The position numbers and the translations under genes are program-made. The notes beneath the pieces are model-generated. The model had not been told where the DNA came from, made no database searches, and worked only from the letters and a program-made list of their open reading frames with translations. A stretch of 64,000 nucleotides of DNA from Theobroma cacao (taxonomy: Eukaryota > Streptophyta > Magnoliopsida > Malvales > Malvaceae), in assembly GCF_000208745.1 (NCBI RefSeq), contig NC_030855.1, forward strand, positions 2,970,923-3,034,922. Reading direction: 5' to 3'. Shown here piece by piece: positions 36,622 to 49,963 of this stretch (its first letter is position 1; the number at the start of each line of letters is the position of its first letter).

Positions 36622-38880
36622 GTTATCTCCATTACTGAAGGTTCTTTCGTCTCTTGAGTTTTTCCTGCCGCTGCTTGTCAGTTGGATTGATTTCTCTAGG
36701 CTTGAGTTTGATCTCTGCTGGATTGATCCCTTTGTACAGGCTTTTGTTTCTCCTCTGACCTGCTAGTTAACAGAGCAGGATTGGTTAATTATGTATATTG
36801 TGGAGTAGAGTGGTATCTTTTTGTTAACCACTACTTCTTTTGTGTCACTTTTGTCTCGTTTCATATGAAATATACATATCTCATTTTAAGCTAATTTATT
36901 GGTGACAAAAACAGCAATTTCTACATTTTTTTCCAAGGCAAAAGAAAAGCTTCTATTAAGAAGATAAGAAAATTATGTTCCCACAAATGGAAAATGCCAG
37001 TACAAACCATGAAAATTAATCTATTAAGAAAAAAGACATGAGAGTACGACTCAAAATGACATGAACACCCTCTAAAGATCTGCAAACCACGCTTGAGGTC
37101 AAAGACACAGCACACACAAGCAACTACAGGCAGAGCAAGTCCCATGATACCTAGCTCTGAATGACAGAACTGGATTCCTTCATCACATCCAGCTCAAGCA
37201 TGAAACAAGATATTGGGAGCATATTATATCAGGAGAGCAACGTCTATTGCCAATTTCAATGCACTGGAAACAACATAAAGAAGACTGTATCCCCAAGTAA
37301 TAAGAACCTAAAAACACTAGTATCAACTTATTTTCTAATGGTGCCTAATGTCTTTCTGCCTAACTTTTTCTGACCATCACCACACGCGTCCCTTGACTTA
37401 GTGGACTCACCAACACCAAATATACATGAAAAACCCTTCAATTTAGAGGGAAAAAATCATAGGGCAAACCAGATAAAATCGACTATATGAAAAATAAGCA
37501 AATTTACAAAGTTTAATATTTTAAGGTTTTTTGCTAAAACTTAAGATTCATATAATAATTAGAATAATACAATGAAATTATCTCTTTAGGAAACTCTAAA
37601 TTTACTCTCAAACAAACTCAATTGTCAAAAAAGCTTACCTCTCTCTCACTTTATCCATGGAGCAAAAGAATCTTCTTTGTTCTTCTCCTAATCGCATACA
37701 CCAGCACCGAGTTTTCTTTCTTTTTTTCTTTGGTTACCCAATTTGGAGAAAAGAAAGGATCCCTCTTACCAAGTTTCTTGGTCATTGGTTGTGGCTATGT
37801 GACACCATCTAAGTCATCCAAAAATTACAAGCAAAGCAAGAAAGGCTCCTTACGTGAGCCAATTTAAAAACATAGGCCGGAATTCATTTACCTAACAAAT
37901 TAGTGCATGCGTCATTTATTCAAAGAGAACAATTTGAATCTCCCTTCCTAAACTTAATAGGAACTTGAAACATTAGAGAGTACAATTGGACTTTTAATTG
38001 GTTATTGCTCAAAGTGTGCTCGGACAATTCTTAATAGAAAATGTTAATTGGTCCCTTATTTATGGTTTAACACTCAGTCTCTTAGGACATAATAACATAG
38101 CTTGCAAAAAACTCAAATATGGGACAATTAATATCTCTACGTTAATTACCCATTTTAGCAATTTCCTTTGTAATAATATGTTAGAGTATTTTATGTAGAA
38201 ATAGAGTACTCTATGTATTAATACTTAATGATTTATGGGATAATAAAAAATTCCAAAGAAAGTTCAGGGGGAGAAGTCCTTAATTAAACTCGTAGCATCA
38301 CAAGAGGGTGGAAATGGAATTAACCCAGTACTCTATCACTGTTTTGAATGTTAGATCAACTAATTTGATCTGACATGGACACCAAAAATATATATCTACA
38401 AATTAAAATTGATATAAGCTCCCAGTCTAAGCTTTTGAAATAACTCTTTGCTTTCACAATAGTTAATTTAATATGGCAAAAGAAAAAAAAAGGGTTAACA
38501 GTGTTGTCCCAATTACCTTTTTTGTTAAAAAAAAAAGTAGTGTTGTCCCAATTATAAGGGAATTGAATATACTAATAATATGCAATTGCATGTCTAACAA
38601 TTTAGTACCATCTTTAGAATTTGGAAGATAGTTATATTGTAGTATTTGACTCAATGATTTGACTCAAAGATTGATACATAATTTTTTATAAGTTCAAATC
38701 ATTCTTGGTCAAATTTTTTTTTAAAAAAAGATAGGTTTTTGTTTTGTTTGAAGAGCCAAAGGAAAGGTAGTTGATAACTGATACCATGATGGTCATCATT
38801 TAAGAAACTAAAATTTGAAACTAAATTTTTATTTTGACTTTGTTACTGAATGAAAAATAGTCTAATCTGAATGTTATAGT
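36622..38880. other. Intergenic stretch without a supported gene
   Basis: Short frames only. Minus-strand sequence ending at about 36925 (TTCTTTTGCCTTGGAAAAAAA) looks like a possible LINE 3' tail, but no coding domain lies behind it. Simple A and T runs occur at 38480-38540 and 38710. Confidence 0.4.
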
Positions 38881-38884
38881 TTTA

Positions 38885-39985
38885 GATGTGTTGCGTGATC
38901 CAAAACTTGGTGCTGCTGATGTTAGCTCCATAGACAAAAGAAAATCAATAATTGAATGGAAACGTCTTTGTTCTTGGCAGTTGAAATTTAATGTTGATGG
39001 GACTTCTAAAGGGAATTCGAGGGAAATTGGTAGCGGAGGTGCCTTAAGAGATGATTGTGGTAAGATCCTTCTTCAATTTTCTAAATCAACCAAATAGGCT
39101 GACGCAGGTTTGGTTGAACTACTTGCTATTAATGAAGCCATGCTTCTTTTTGCTACTTCCGCGTGGGCCTAAACTCATGAATTCATTATTGAATGTGACT
39201 CTTCAAATGTTGTGATATGGACTTTAAATCCTGAATTTGCTCCTTGAACGGTAAGAAACATTATCCTTCAAATGGGAAATTTGAAACCTAACATTGAAAA
39301 ATGGAGAATTTTTCATATTTTTAGAGTTGGTAATTCCTTTGATGATTCTGTTGCAAACGAAGGGGTTCATAAATCTCAAGATCTAATTTTGTTCTCTTCC
39401 TAAAGGTCTTGATTGGATTTTTTTTTGCGATTTGGTGATTCTCCATTAGGTTTTTTTCTCTTTCATTTTGATTTTGTTGATATTCTTCATTGCTAGTTCT
39501 CTTGATTGTATGTTCTTCTTATCTTGATTTTGGTTTGATGGCTAAATTCTATTTGGTTCGCCATCGTTGGTTTGTTTCTTGTGATGATTTCGGATGCCCT
39601 GTTCTTCTTTTAGATAGTCTCTCATGTGGCTCCATCTATGTTTGAAGTTTTGGTGGCAACTTGTTGACATGCCTTTGAACTTGACCAGTTATATTAAGGA
39701 TTCATAAATGTCTTGGCTGATCCTATTGCAACTGTTTGATGTTTTAGCTCTTTCTTTTTATTTTGAGTGTTCTAGTCATGTTTTGGGTGGGTTTTTGCCT
39801 TGCATTGCTATTTGATTTTGGCACAATTGTCTTCTATATTGATTTTTCTAGTCTAGTTGTTCCATTTTGAGTTGTTTTAAAGGTTGTCACTACTGGTTTT
39901 TGTCTTTGTTTGATGAAACAGCAGTCCTTGTAAATTTTCTGGTTGAATATATTCATTCATTTTGCTTTACAAAAAAAAAAAATGT
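38885..39985 (+). pseudogene. LINE 3' fragment: RNase H-like domain and poly-A tail
   Basis: Encodes the RVT_3-type RNase H-like domain: WQLKFNVDGTSKGN and GGALRDDCGKILLQFS at 38970-39090, then after a stop ELLAINEAMLLFA and IIECDSSNVV to about 39225. A long T/G-rich 3' untranslated part ends in a poly-A run at about 39970-39981, as in plant L1-type LINEs. Stops at about 39095, 39170 and 39245 break the frame. 5'-truncated and inactive. Confidence 0.7.
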
Positions 39986-40671
39986 TGTATGATTATTGTT
40001 AATGGCGATAACCATTTGTAGTGACGAAGTTAATTAGTTTTTTGATTTTTGATTTTTTTATTATTATATGTGTAAAATTTGAGATATATAAATTCATGAT
40101 CTTATATAATTACCATTTACTTACCTTTCATGCAAAATCCTAAATCCATCATTGATCATTTGGAATGACAATTAACAACAACTAGGAGAACAAGATTCCT
40201 TACATGATGACAATTATGGTTTATTTAATGAAGATGACAATTATATTAAGATAAAACTTTAAAATAAAGTAAGATTGGTTCTTAAATTTATCATACTTTT
40301 CAGAATCAACCTTTAAATTGATATAACCTTTTGCAATTTATAATTTGTGCCATGTTAAAGCTGATAACTAAGACTAGATTCTTGATGTTAGTTTTAGAAG
40401 TTTTTAAATAGATATATAAGCCCTGAATGAACCAATTAGATGTTGAGTCATTTAATTCTATTACTACAGTACAAGTTTGGGAAGGATATATTCAAAAGCA
40501 ATAAACTGAAAATGAATGCATAATCATAAACTTTCATCAAATCCATAGAAAAATAAATTATTAACATATTACAATAGAAAACTATTATTTTTCTAATTAA
40601 TGTTATAAATTAAAACATGGACGACTGAGCGTCCCACCTATATACGAAGTGCCAATAAAATAATGTAGAAT
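39986..40671. other. AT-rich spacer
   Basis: Nothing recognisable. It lies 3' of the decayed membrane-protein gene and may include its former 3' untranslated region. Confidence 0.4.
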
Positions 40672-41249
40672 TTAAATGCTTTTCTCTCCTCCTAACTGGT
40701 CTTGAGAAAATGTAGCAGTATCGTACTTAGTGTATTCTCGATGCCGCCTCTTTCTTGCATAAAACAACCATAAGGTCACAGAAAACATAACTTCAGTTGA
40801 AAGTATAACTAACCCAATAGAGATAATTTCGCTAGATCGCTTTAAAGTTGGACAACAATCCTTAGTGATACTCGAAACAATTTCTCGAACAAAAGTGCAA
40901 TCTTCTATGTCAACAAGGAATGAGGCGTGATAATGTAATGCATAGTTGACATTTACAACAGTTGTCATTTGGTCATAAAAGACGGGTCAATCTACCTTTC
41001 GTGATACAAATTCCACTTGCTGAAACTTGGCAAAGATATTTCTTCCATTCCTGCATTATACAAAATGATAATGTTAAGGGCACTCGATTTGGTAAGATGT
41101 TAAAACTTGGAAAAGCAGAGTTCTTTTTCTTTGTCCTCGACCTTTGGTTTTACCCCAATTAAGGCCATTGTACAAGGTTTTTTTACTTACTAAAGGACTT
41201 AGGCTTGTGTCTTTGAAGATTTAGTTAACTCTCAAGTACATGTTTAAAG

Positions 41250-41560
41250 TGTTAAAAGATAGCAAAGATAATTTTCTGGAAGCCACTAGAATTTATATCG
41301 ATTTTATGTTTATCTAATTTGGTTTTATATTTGTCTTTTCAATTTTTTATGAGCCTTAGTGCATGGACTTGTATGTTTTAGACAATTCATAAATACCTTT
41401 TTTCATTAGTTAGTAATGTAATACACAAGTCTAATGAAATAGTTTTGGAAGTTATCAGTTCTCCCACAGTTCTTTTGTTCAAATTAGAGTTACAATTCTT
41501 TGTTTTTGATATGTTTCTTCACATTTTGATTTGATCTTGGGCTAGTAAAATATAGTTACA
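41250..41560 (+). repeat. 5' LTR of the outer Copia
   Basis: 311 bp, TGTTAAAAGATAGC...AGTTACA, pairing with 49964-50277 (shared GAAGCCACTAGAA, TTATATTTGTCTT and CTAGT near the end). Confidence 0.85.
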
Positions 41561-43835
41561 CATGGTCTCAGAGCTTGGTTGGTAACTGATATATGGCACG
41601 ATCTTTTGTGAAGAACAAACATTTAGCACTTGAAATTGAGTTGTCGTGTTGTTGGCATTGGTATAAGTTGTCAAACCAGTCCAATTATAAGATATGGAGG
41701 ACTTTTATGGAGTACTATTTCCTTGGTGAATACTTGTGGAAAGTTGTGGACAATGATGATTTTACTACTCTAAAAACCAATGCAGAGAATGTTATTGCTT
41801 TCAAGCAATGAAAGTAGAAAGATGCAAAGGCTAAAATTTATTTTGAAGAAAGCTATTTCTAAAGGGTTGTTTAAGTATATCATATGCTGCAAATCAATAA
41901 TTAAGATACGGCAAACTCTTGACAAATTGTTTAATAAGAAGGATATTACTCATTTGAAATTACTAGCAAATGCCTCCCAATGTGATATCATTATAGCTTA
42001 ATTTTTCTTAAATAAAATTTGTGTCAACAAATTTTGCTTTGGATCTTGAGAAGCCAATTTTTGAAACACAAATGAAATGACATATTGTTCAGGGATTAAA
42101 GCTAGAATTTATTCCTTTTGGGACATCAATTCAAGGTTGGTTCCACAAGGAAGAGTGTTTTTTTTTTATAAGATAAGGGCAACACTTAACTAGTGATGAT
42201 GCTAAGCTTCAAGACTATTATAGTGATCAACAAAGAGCTTCCATTGTTACGACATACAATGTAGTGTATCATGTGGAGAAAGAAAGCACCATTGTGATCA
42301 TAAAAAATGAAGATGAGTAAATTACACTTGAGATCATGTATAATATTCCAGGTGTGGATTATAGAAACTTTGTTCTCTTTGATCCGCATAATGTAAAGTT
42401 TTTACAGAATATCAAGGTTTTGAAGATTGTATTGTTTGTATTGAGAAGAGAGTTAATGATTTGATTGTTCTACCAGTTTTTATTTCTTATACTGATAAAA
42501 TGAATAGTGATGATATTGCATCTCTTTGGCGTGCTAGACATGGACATTAAGCATGAATAAGCTGAAAATAATGGTGCATACAAATTTAGTGAGAGGTTTA
42601 CTTGATTTAAAAAGTTTTAAAGCTAGTGAAGTTTCTGAAAGTTGTCAATGTGGTAAGGATCATCGTATATTATTTGATAGGTCACTTTGCAAGTGTACAG
42701 CTCCTCTTAAACGTAGTCATAATGACTTATATGATCCAATTAGAACTTCATCATATTTTGGTTATCATTATATATTAGTGTTTATTGATGATTTTACAAG
42801 ATATATATACCTGGGTTTATTAGATGAAACAGAAGTTAAAAGCATTTACAAAATTTTGAGAATTTAAAAGGATAGTTGAAGGGTGAACTTGGGAGGAAAA
42901 TTGAACAATTACGAACTGATAATGGTCGTAAATTCACTTTTGTTGAATTCATTCTTTTATTCGAGAAACATGGCATTAGAAGGGAACTCTCATGTGATGA
43001 CATGTTGTAGCAGAATGGAGTGATTGAAATGAAAATAAAACATTGCATCCAAAAAATTTAGCTAAAGCCTTATGGGCGATGATGTGCGCTATGTTTGATT
43101 AATTGGGTGTCGTTAAGTCCAATTAACATGAAGTCCCTTTCTAAGTTAATAATCGTAGGAAAACAATTGGTGAAAACTTAAAGAGTCTTTGGCTCTATTT
43201 GCCAACAAATTAGATTTTAAACATATGTCAAATTCTAGACATAACAAATTAAATGCCAAGGAAAGGAAATGTGCTTTTGTTGGATAAGATGAACGTAAGA
43301 AAGGTTGGAAGTCTATGACCTTGGAAACATAAATTAAATAATTGTCCTCAGAGATGCTTGTCTTTTATTAGGTTTTCGCATTTTATGGTCAAAACAATGT
43401 TGCTTCATATTTTAGCAAATCAAAAACTATAATTTTGCCTATTCCATCAAATGCATCTAGCTTACCAACACCATAAGAGAAGCAAACTGAAAGAGGGAGC
43501 TAAAGTGCTAGTGATTAACATCAAAAGGATGAAGATTTAGAAATTGTGGCTGGTTTTCAAAAGCCAAAAAAGAAAATATTTAACTTACCAATTATAGAAA
43601 TTAAGATTTTGTACACACTTACTCTTGTTTCTTTGCAAGTTCAATTAATGATGACCAACCTAGATGCTATGGTGAAGTTAAAGGAATTAAACAATGAGAG
43701 CATGCCATCGATGAAGAAATGAATGCACTTATGAGAAATGAAACTTGGAAACTTACACCCAAACCTTTTGATGTGCATCCTATCTCATGTAAATGGATGT
43801 ATAAAATAAAAAAGAAAGCTGATGGAAGTGTGGAT

Positions 43836-44217
43836 TGTTACAATTTGTTAGAATTATGTTGATGTTATTTGACTAAGTTTATTTTATTTTTTATGTTGTT
43901 AAGGTTAAGTCACGTGAGAGCAAGGCATGTATGTTGGCCATGAATCTCCCTGATAGTTTAGTATATTTCTTTATTGTTAGTGTCCTTTTTTTTATCCATT
44001 TGTGCTACAGCTATGTAGTCAACAAGGTTCAGTGTTTTCTTATTTTATTGGTCCCTTTGGACACTATGTAATTGGCTACCGATTATAGTCAAGCCATCCT
44101 TAGGAATGTGTATAAAAAACAAATGCAAGGGTGCCTCCGTAAGCCCTTGTTTTGTAAGTTATTTAGAAGTTCTCGTATTTCTCTCTAAGATCTCAAAGCA
44201 ATTTATCATTTTTATTA
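43836..44217 (+). repeat. 5' LTR of the inner Copia
   Basis: 382 bp sharing GGTTAAGTCACGTGAGAGCA and AATTGGCTACCGAT with the 3' LTR. The inner end reads TTA where the 3' LTR has TCA. Confidence 0.85.
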
Positions 44218-44339
44218 TGGTATCAAAGCCTTTAAGGGTTTTAGAGGATCTATGAAGACTTTTTTTTTCATCTTTAAACCCTTAAAACTCATCATTCATT
44301 GTCTTTCTCAAAACCTAAGACCAACCTTGAAACAAATGG

Positions 44340-47300
44340 CTTCTCTAAGTTTTAGTACTCCCTCTCCACCTATTTTTACAAGTGAATTTTTCTGTTTAGA
44401 GTGTTAAGATGAAAGCATTTTTAAGAGCTTTCGATTTGTGGGAAGTGGTTGAAATCGACAGTAAACTAGCAAAATTGAGGACATACCCCACTCTTAGTCA
44501 AATCAAACAACACAAAAAGGGGATGGCCTAAAAGTACGAAGCCCTCACTTGCATCCACTCCACCGTTTGATTTTCTCGTATATCATGGCTTGTGAGACAG
44601 CCAAGGAAGTGTGAGACAAGTTGAAAAAAGAGTACCAAGGGAGTGATCAGACTAGGCAAATTCGAGCACTCAATCGATGGAGAAAGTTTGAAGTGCTTAA
44701 GATGAAAAAGAAAGAGACAATTAAGGACTACAACAACCAAGCAATGAAAACTGTTAACCAGCTTAGATTATTAGGTGAAAATTTGAATGAAAAAAGGATA
44801 GTAAACCAAAATATTGGTTAGCTTACCTAAAAAATTTAAGACTAAAATATCCTTATTAGAAGACTTCAGATATTGCTCTGCTCTCTGCTATAGAGCTTGT
44901 GAATGCCTTCCAAGCTCAATAGCATAGAAGAGGTGTGAGGATGGATGAAATAAACGAAGAAGCATTAATGGTAAAACAAAAAAGAGGTGCTAGCAGTGGT
45001 TTTAGAAAGAAAGAAATGGAGAAAGGAGAAAAAAGTTAAGAAGTTGAATGACAATAGAAAGCAAAATGGCAAGTTTCCACCGTGCCAGCATTACAAAAAG
45101 AAAAATCATTTGGAGAAGTTTTCTTGGTTCAGACCGAATACAAGATGTAAAACGTGCAACTAGATTGGCCACATTGAAAAGGTTTGCAAAGCCAAGGGAA
45201 ATAGACAATATGAAAAGGCAACTGTTGTTGAGGAAAAAGAGACAGTTGAAGAGGTCTTATTTATGGCTAAAAGTCATGGTAATTTGCAAGATAAGAATGT
45301 GTGATTTATTGATAGTGCGTACTTAAATCATATCACCGAAAATGAAGATGTCTTTGCTTCATTGGATAAAACATTCAAGTCTCAAGTTGAAATAGGTAAT
45401 GGTGAATGTTTGAAGGTTTGCAGAGCTAGTATTATCAAGGTTGAAACATCATCAGGTATGAAGCTATGGTTAAAAGTCCTGGTAATTTGCAAGAGAAGAA
45501 TGTGTGGTTTATTGATAGTGCTTGCTCAAACCATATCATTGGAAATGAAGATGTCTTTGCTTCATTGGATAAATCATTCAAGTCTCAAGTAGAGATAGGT
45601 AATGGTGAATGTTTGAAGGTTTACAGAGCTAGTACTGTTAAGGTTGAAACATCATCCAGTATGAAGCTAATACCAAATGTTTTTTACCCTCCAAAGATTA
45701 GCTATAAATTGTTATCTATTGGTCAATTGGTTAAAGACAGCTTTACACTACTGTTTGAGAACAAGCAATGCACTATGTTTGATTTTGCTGGTTACAAATT
45801 ACAATTGGTTAGCACGAAGAACAAATGTTTTCCTTTGTATTGGAAAAACATGAACCACCAATCTTATCAGTGCATGACAAATTATTCTCAACTCTGGCAC
45901 AAGTGTCTTGGCCATTGGAATATAATTCTTTGAATACCATGGCATCCTCCAAGCTTGATGATGGTCTTCCATGTATGATCAAACTAGATGAAGTGTGTGA
46001 AGCATGTCAGTTTGAAAAACAAATTAAGAAACCTTTTCCAAAATAGAATCTACAAAGAATAGTAAAGAAACTTGAGTTGATGCATTCAAACATTAGAAGA
46101 CCCATAAGTGTTCCTTCTTTGTATGGTAGTAAGTACTATTTATCATTTATAGATGATAAAATATGTTTTTGCTAGCTTTACTTTCTTTAGCAAAAAATTG
46201 AGCTGTTTGGATGTTTGATTAATTCAAGGCTCTTGTTGGAAAGCAAGTTGGAAACTCAATTAAAGGCATAAGAACTAATAATGAAGGTGAATATCTAAGC
46301 ACTGAGTTCAAGAATTACTTAGCTAAACATGGGATAAGGCATCAACTTACGATTCCATATAATCCTCAGCAAAATGGTTTAGTTGAGTGGAAAAATCTCA
46401 ACTTATTGGAGATGCCTTGTTGCTTGATCTTTGAGAAAAAAATGCCCAAATATTTCTAGGCCGAAGTAACTAATACAACAAATGATTTGCTGAATCTTGT
46501 TGTTACTAAAGCACTCAAAGGCACTACGCCATATAAGGCATGGTTTCACACCAAGCCATCTATTTGTCAACTCAAGATCTTTGGTTGTATTGCATATGCA
46601 CAAGAATTTGAGACCAAAAGAATAAAACTAGATGAAAAGGCTCAAACTGCTATTTGTCTTGGTGTAGTGTACAAGCTATTTGATGTCAACAACAACAAAG
46701 TGTTCGTGAGCCAAGATGCTAAGTTTGATGAAAACAAAAGATGGAATTGGGATAAACATGAAGTTGAAGAATCTAGAAACCAACAAGTTTGCCTTGATTG
46801 AAAGCCAACTGAACTTAAATTTGAAAAAGATGAGAATGTAAATGATATTCCAGTGCGTTGAACAAGAAACTTGGTTGATATTTATGGAAGGTGTCATCTG
46901 ACAATAATGGAACTAGCAAACTTTAAAGAAGCATTCAAGTCTGAAAGTTGAAAATTAGCAATGCAAAATGAAATGGACGTGATAAGTAAAAATGAAACTT
47001 GGGAATTAGTTCCTAGACCAACTGAACAAAAGGTAATTAGAGTAAAATGGGTCTTTAGAACTAAACTCGATCCAGATGGTTCCATAAGCAAGTTGAAAGC
47101 CCGTTTGGTGGTTAAAGAATTTGCTCAAGTTTATGGTATTGACTATATCAAGGCCTTCTCACCCGCAGCGAGGCATGATATAGTGAGATTATTGGTTGCC
47201 TTTGCCATTAAAAAAAGCTGGCAACTTTGGCATTTAGATGTGAAGTAAGCATTTCTTAATGGTTTTTTAGAGGAAGACATGAGCAACCCATGGGGTTTGC

Positions 47301-48450
47301 TGTGCCTGGCATGGAAGACAGCATTTGCAAGCTTAAAAAGGCCTTGTATGGGCTTAAACAAGCTCCTCGTGCTTGGTATGCAAATATAGATGCCTATATG
47401 AACAAAAAAGGTTTCATGAAAGGTGAAAATGAACCCACCTTAAACATCAAAGATGCAAGGACAGAAGCACAAATCATTGTCTCCATATATGTGGATTATT
47501 TACGTTTAACTAGTCCTAAAGGTTCTTTAGTGAACAAGTACAAGCTTGAGATAATGAGGGAGTTTGAGATGAATGACGTAGGCTTGCTGTCCTATTTCCT
47601 TGGTTTGGAGATTGTTCAATCTGTCAAAGGAGTGTTCATACATCAGAAGAAGTATGTAAAAAGGTTGTTGAAAAAATTCAAGATGGAAAACTTTAAGTGT
47701 TCAAATACTCCATAACCGGCAAACTTAAAAGTGCCTAAGCATGATGAAGCACTTGAAGCTGATTTAACTCACTACAAAAGTTTTATAGGAAGTTTGCTTT
47801 ATTTAACTACAACTAGACTAGACTTGATGTTCTATACAAGTTTGCTATCAAGATTTCTGCAAGCCCCAACCATGACTCATTTATGTGCTACAAAAAGAGT
47901 ATTAAGATATCTAAAGGGAACTGTTGATTTTGGTATTATGTATAGCAATGCTCTTAGCCCAAATCTTAGAAGTTATTCAGATAATGATTGGGCGGCCAAT
48001 CTTGATGACTCCAAGAGCACTATAGGCTATGTTTTTTTCTTTGGAAGTGGAATCTGTTCCTGGAATTCAAAGAAGTAGGATGTTGTTGCACACTCATCAA
48101 TTGAAGCCGAGTATGTCTCAGCTTCAACAACAACTAATCACTTTATTTGGTTGAGGAAAATGTTGCTTGACTTAAGGAAGATGGATGACACTCCCATAGT
48201 TCTTTGGGTTGACAACTAGTTGGATATCTCGATGGCTAAAAATTCGGTCCGACATGGTCACACAAAACACATTCATGTGAAATATCATTCTATCAGAGAG
48301 CTGGTGAAGAACAATGAAATTCAGGTCTGTTGTTGCAACTCAAATGACCAATTTGCAAATATCATGACCAAGAACTTACTTGTTGATAAATTCATGAAGA
48401 TGAGATCAAATATAGGAATCACTAAATTTGATCTCAAGGAGGTGTATTAG
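44340..48450 (+). pseudogene. Degenerate gag-pol of the inner Copia
   Basis: The gag (UBN2-type) part is near 44590-44825 (MACETAKEVWDKLKKEYQ, QLRLLGENLNEKRIV), with zinc-knuckle-like Cys/His residues near 45080-45190. The protease motif IDSACSNHI is at 45500-45540, preceded by a duplicated copy. GAG-pre-integrase is at about 45890-46040 (CEACQFEKQIKK). The integrase end (QQNGLVEW) is near 46370. RT runs 46961-47715 (KNETWELVPRPTEQK, KARLVVKEF, then YVDYLRLT where YVDD is expected). The RNase H-like end is at 47731-48450 (AHSSIEAEYVSAS, VDN followed by a stop, HTKHIHVKYHSI). Numerous stops and frameshifts make it inactive. The gag resembles that of the Copia at 60820 onward. Confidence 0.82.
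45263..45668 (+). repeat. 203-bp tandem duplication over the protease active-site region
   Basis: Copies at 45263-45465 and 45466-45668 begin ATGGCTAAAAGTCATGG and ATGGTTAAAAGTCCTGG and both contain the DSA protease motif region and KSQVEIGNGECLKV. 203 is not a multiple of three, so the duplication itself shifts the frame. Confidence 0.88.
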
Positions 48451-48808
48451 AATTTGTTAGAAATATGTTGATGTTATTTAACTAAGTTTCTTTTATTTCT
48501 TATGTTGTTAAGGTTAAGTCACGTGAGAGCAAGGCATGTATGCTGGCCATGAATCTCTCTCACAATATGGTATATTTTCTTATTGGTAGTGTCCTTTTTT
48601 ATTCATTTGTGCTACAGCTGTGTAGCTGACAAGATTCAGTGTTTTCTATTTTACACCATGTAATTGGCTACCGATCATAGTTGAGCCATCCATAGAAATA
48701 TGTATGAAAAAGAATACAGGGGTGCCTTTGTAAGCCCCTGTTTTTCAAGTTATTCAAAATTTCTCATATTTCTCTCTAAGATCTCAAAGCTATTTATTAT
48801 TTTTATCA
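48443..48808 (+). repeat. 3' LTR of the inner Copia
   Basis: 366 bp beginning TGTATTAGAATTTGTTAG and ending TTTTTATCA, colinear with the 5' LTR at 43836. Confidence 0.85.
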
Positions 48809-49963
48809 TTGACATGTATAAAGCAAGGCTAGTTGCTCGAGATTTTTCTCAAAATTATGAAAACCATTATGAAGAAACTTTTAACACTATGGAGAAAATT
48901 ACCTACGTTCATCTATTCTAGCCTTGGTAGCTTGTTACAATTAAAAGCTGTGGCGCTTTGATGTGAAGAATGCTTTTTTATATGGGAAACTTGACAAAGA
49001 TATTTACATGGAACAACCACCAAGTTATGTTTCACAATCAGATCCACAGTTTGGGTGCAAATTTAGAAAAGCACTTTATGGATTAAAACATGCCCCAAGA
49101 ACCTGGTATTGTAAGATTGCTCAATATCTGCACTTTTATGGATTTGTTGCCTCCAGTTCAGATCCTAGTATGTAGAATAAAGGTTTTGAATGTGGTTGTG
49201 TTTCTTTGTGTAGATGACATGATAATAATAGGGATGATGAATATGAAGTTGAAAAACTTCAAGATGAGCTTTCTATCCTATATGAGATGTTTGGGAGAAT
49301 TAAGGCATTTGTTTGGTTCAGAGGTGAAGTTTGCTAATAGAATATTTATTTCTAAGAAGAAATATGTTAACTTATCGTGTTCTTGTTGGAAGTCTTATTT
49401 ACTTGACTCTCACAAGATTAGATATTGTTTTCTCTATTGGACTTGTTAGTTGCTAAATGCAAGCACAAGGAAGCCTCATTAGGAGGTTGCTAAGAGAACT
49501 CAATTCTGCTCTTGACGTGGTTGTTTTACAAGGAGTGGACTGATGTCTCTTTGGTTGGTTATTCACATACTGATTTAGGTGGTAATTTGGATGATAGAAA
49601 GTCTACTTCTGGTTATGTTTTTTGTGTGGAGAAACAAGTATCTTAAAGCTAGACAAGAATATGTTTGGTTTCAAAGACTCTTTGATGATCTTCATTTACC
49701 CCTTTACAAGTCAAGTACCATTTTCGGAGATAATGAAAGTACCTTGAAGTTGGCTGTTAATCCAGTGTATCATGCAAGAACAAAGCATATTAAATTGGAG
49801 CGCCATTTTGTGAGACAGTTTTAGATGATACCATTGATGTAGCAAAAGTGCAAACTCAAAGAGAATATAGTTGATATATTCACCAAGTCACTATCAGAAG
49901 GATCTTTTGAGTTGCTTCGAGCTAAACTTGGACTTATTTTTAGGAAATTACCTTAAAAGGGAG

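Larger units (their letters stand above)
43836..48808 (+). mobile_element. Inner Copia element nested in the outer Copia
   Basis: About 5.0 kb with LTRs at 43836-44217 and 48443-48808, PBS TGGTATCAAAGCC at 44218-44230 directly after the 5' LTR, and purine stretch AAGGAGG before the 3' LTR. Insertion split the outer RT exactly at a Val-Asp codon pair. The flanking TGGAT (43831-43835) and TTGAC (48809-48813) are probably diverged target copies, since both encode the same two residues in the outer frame. Orientation is the same as the outer element. Confidence 0.88.

Noticed and set aside
37622..37867. 81-codon frame with a hydrophobic stretch as a secreted peptide gene
   Set aside because: The hydrophobic run comes from a T-rich tract; no cleavage context or family similarity.
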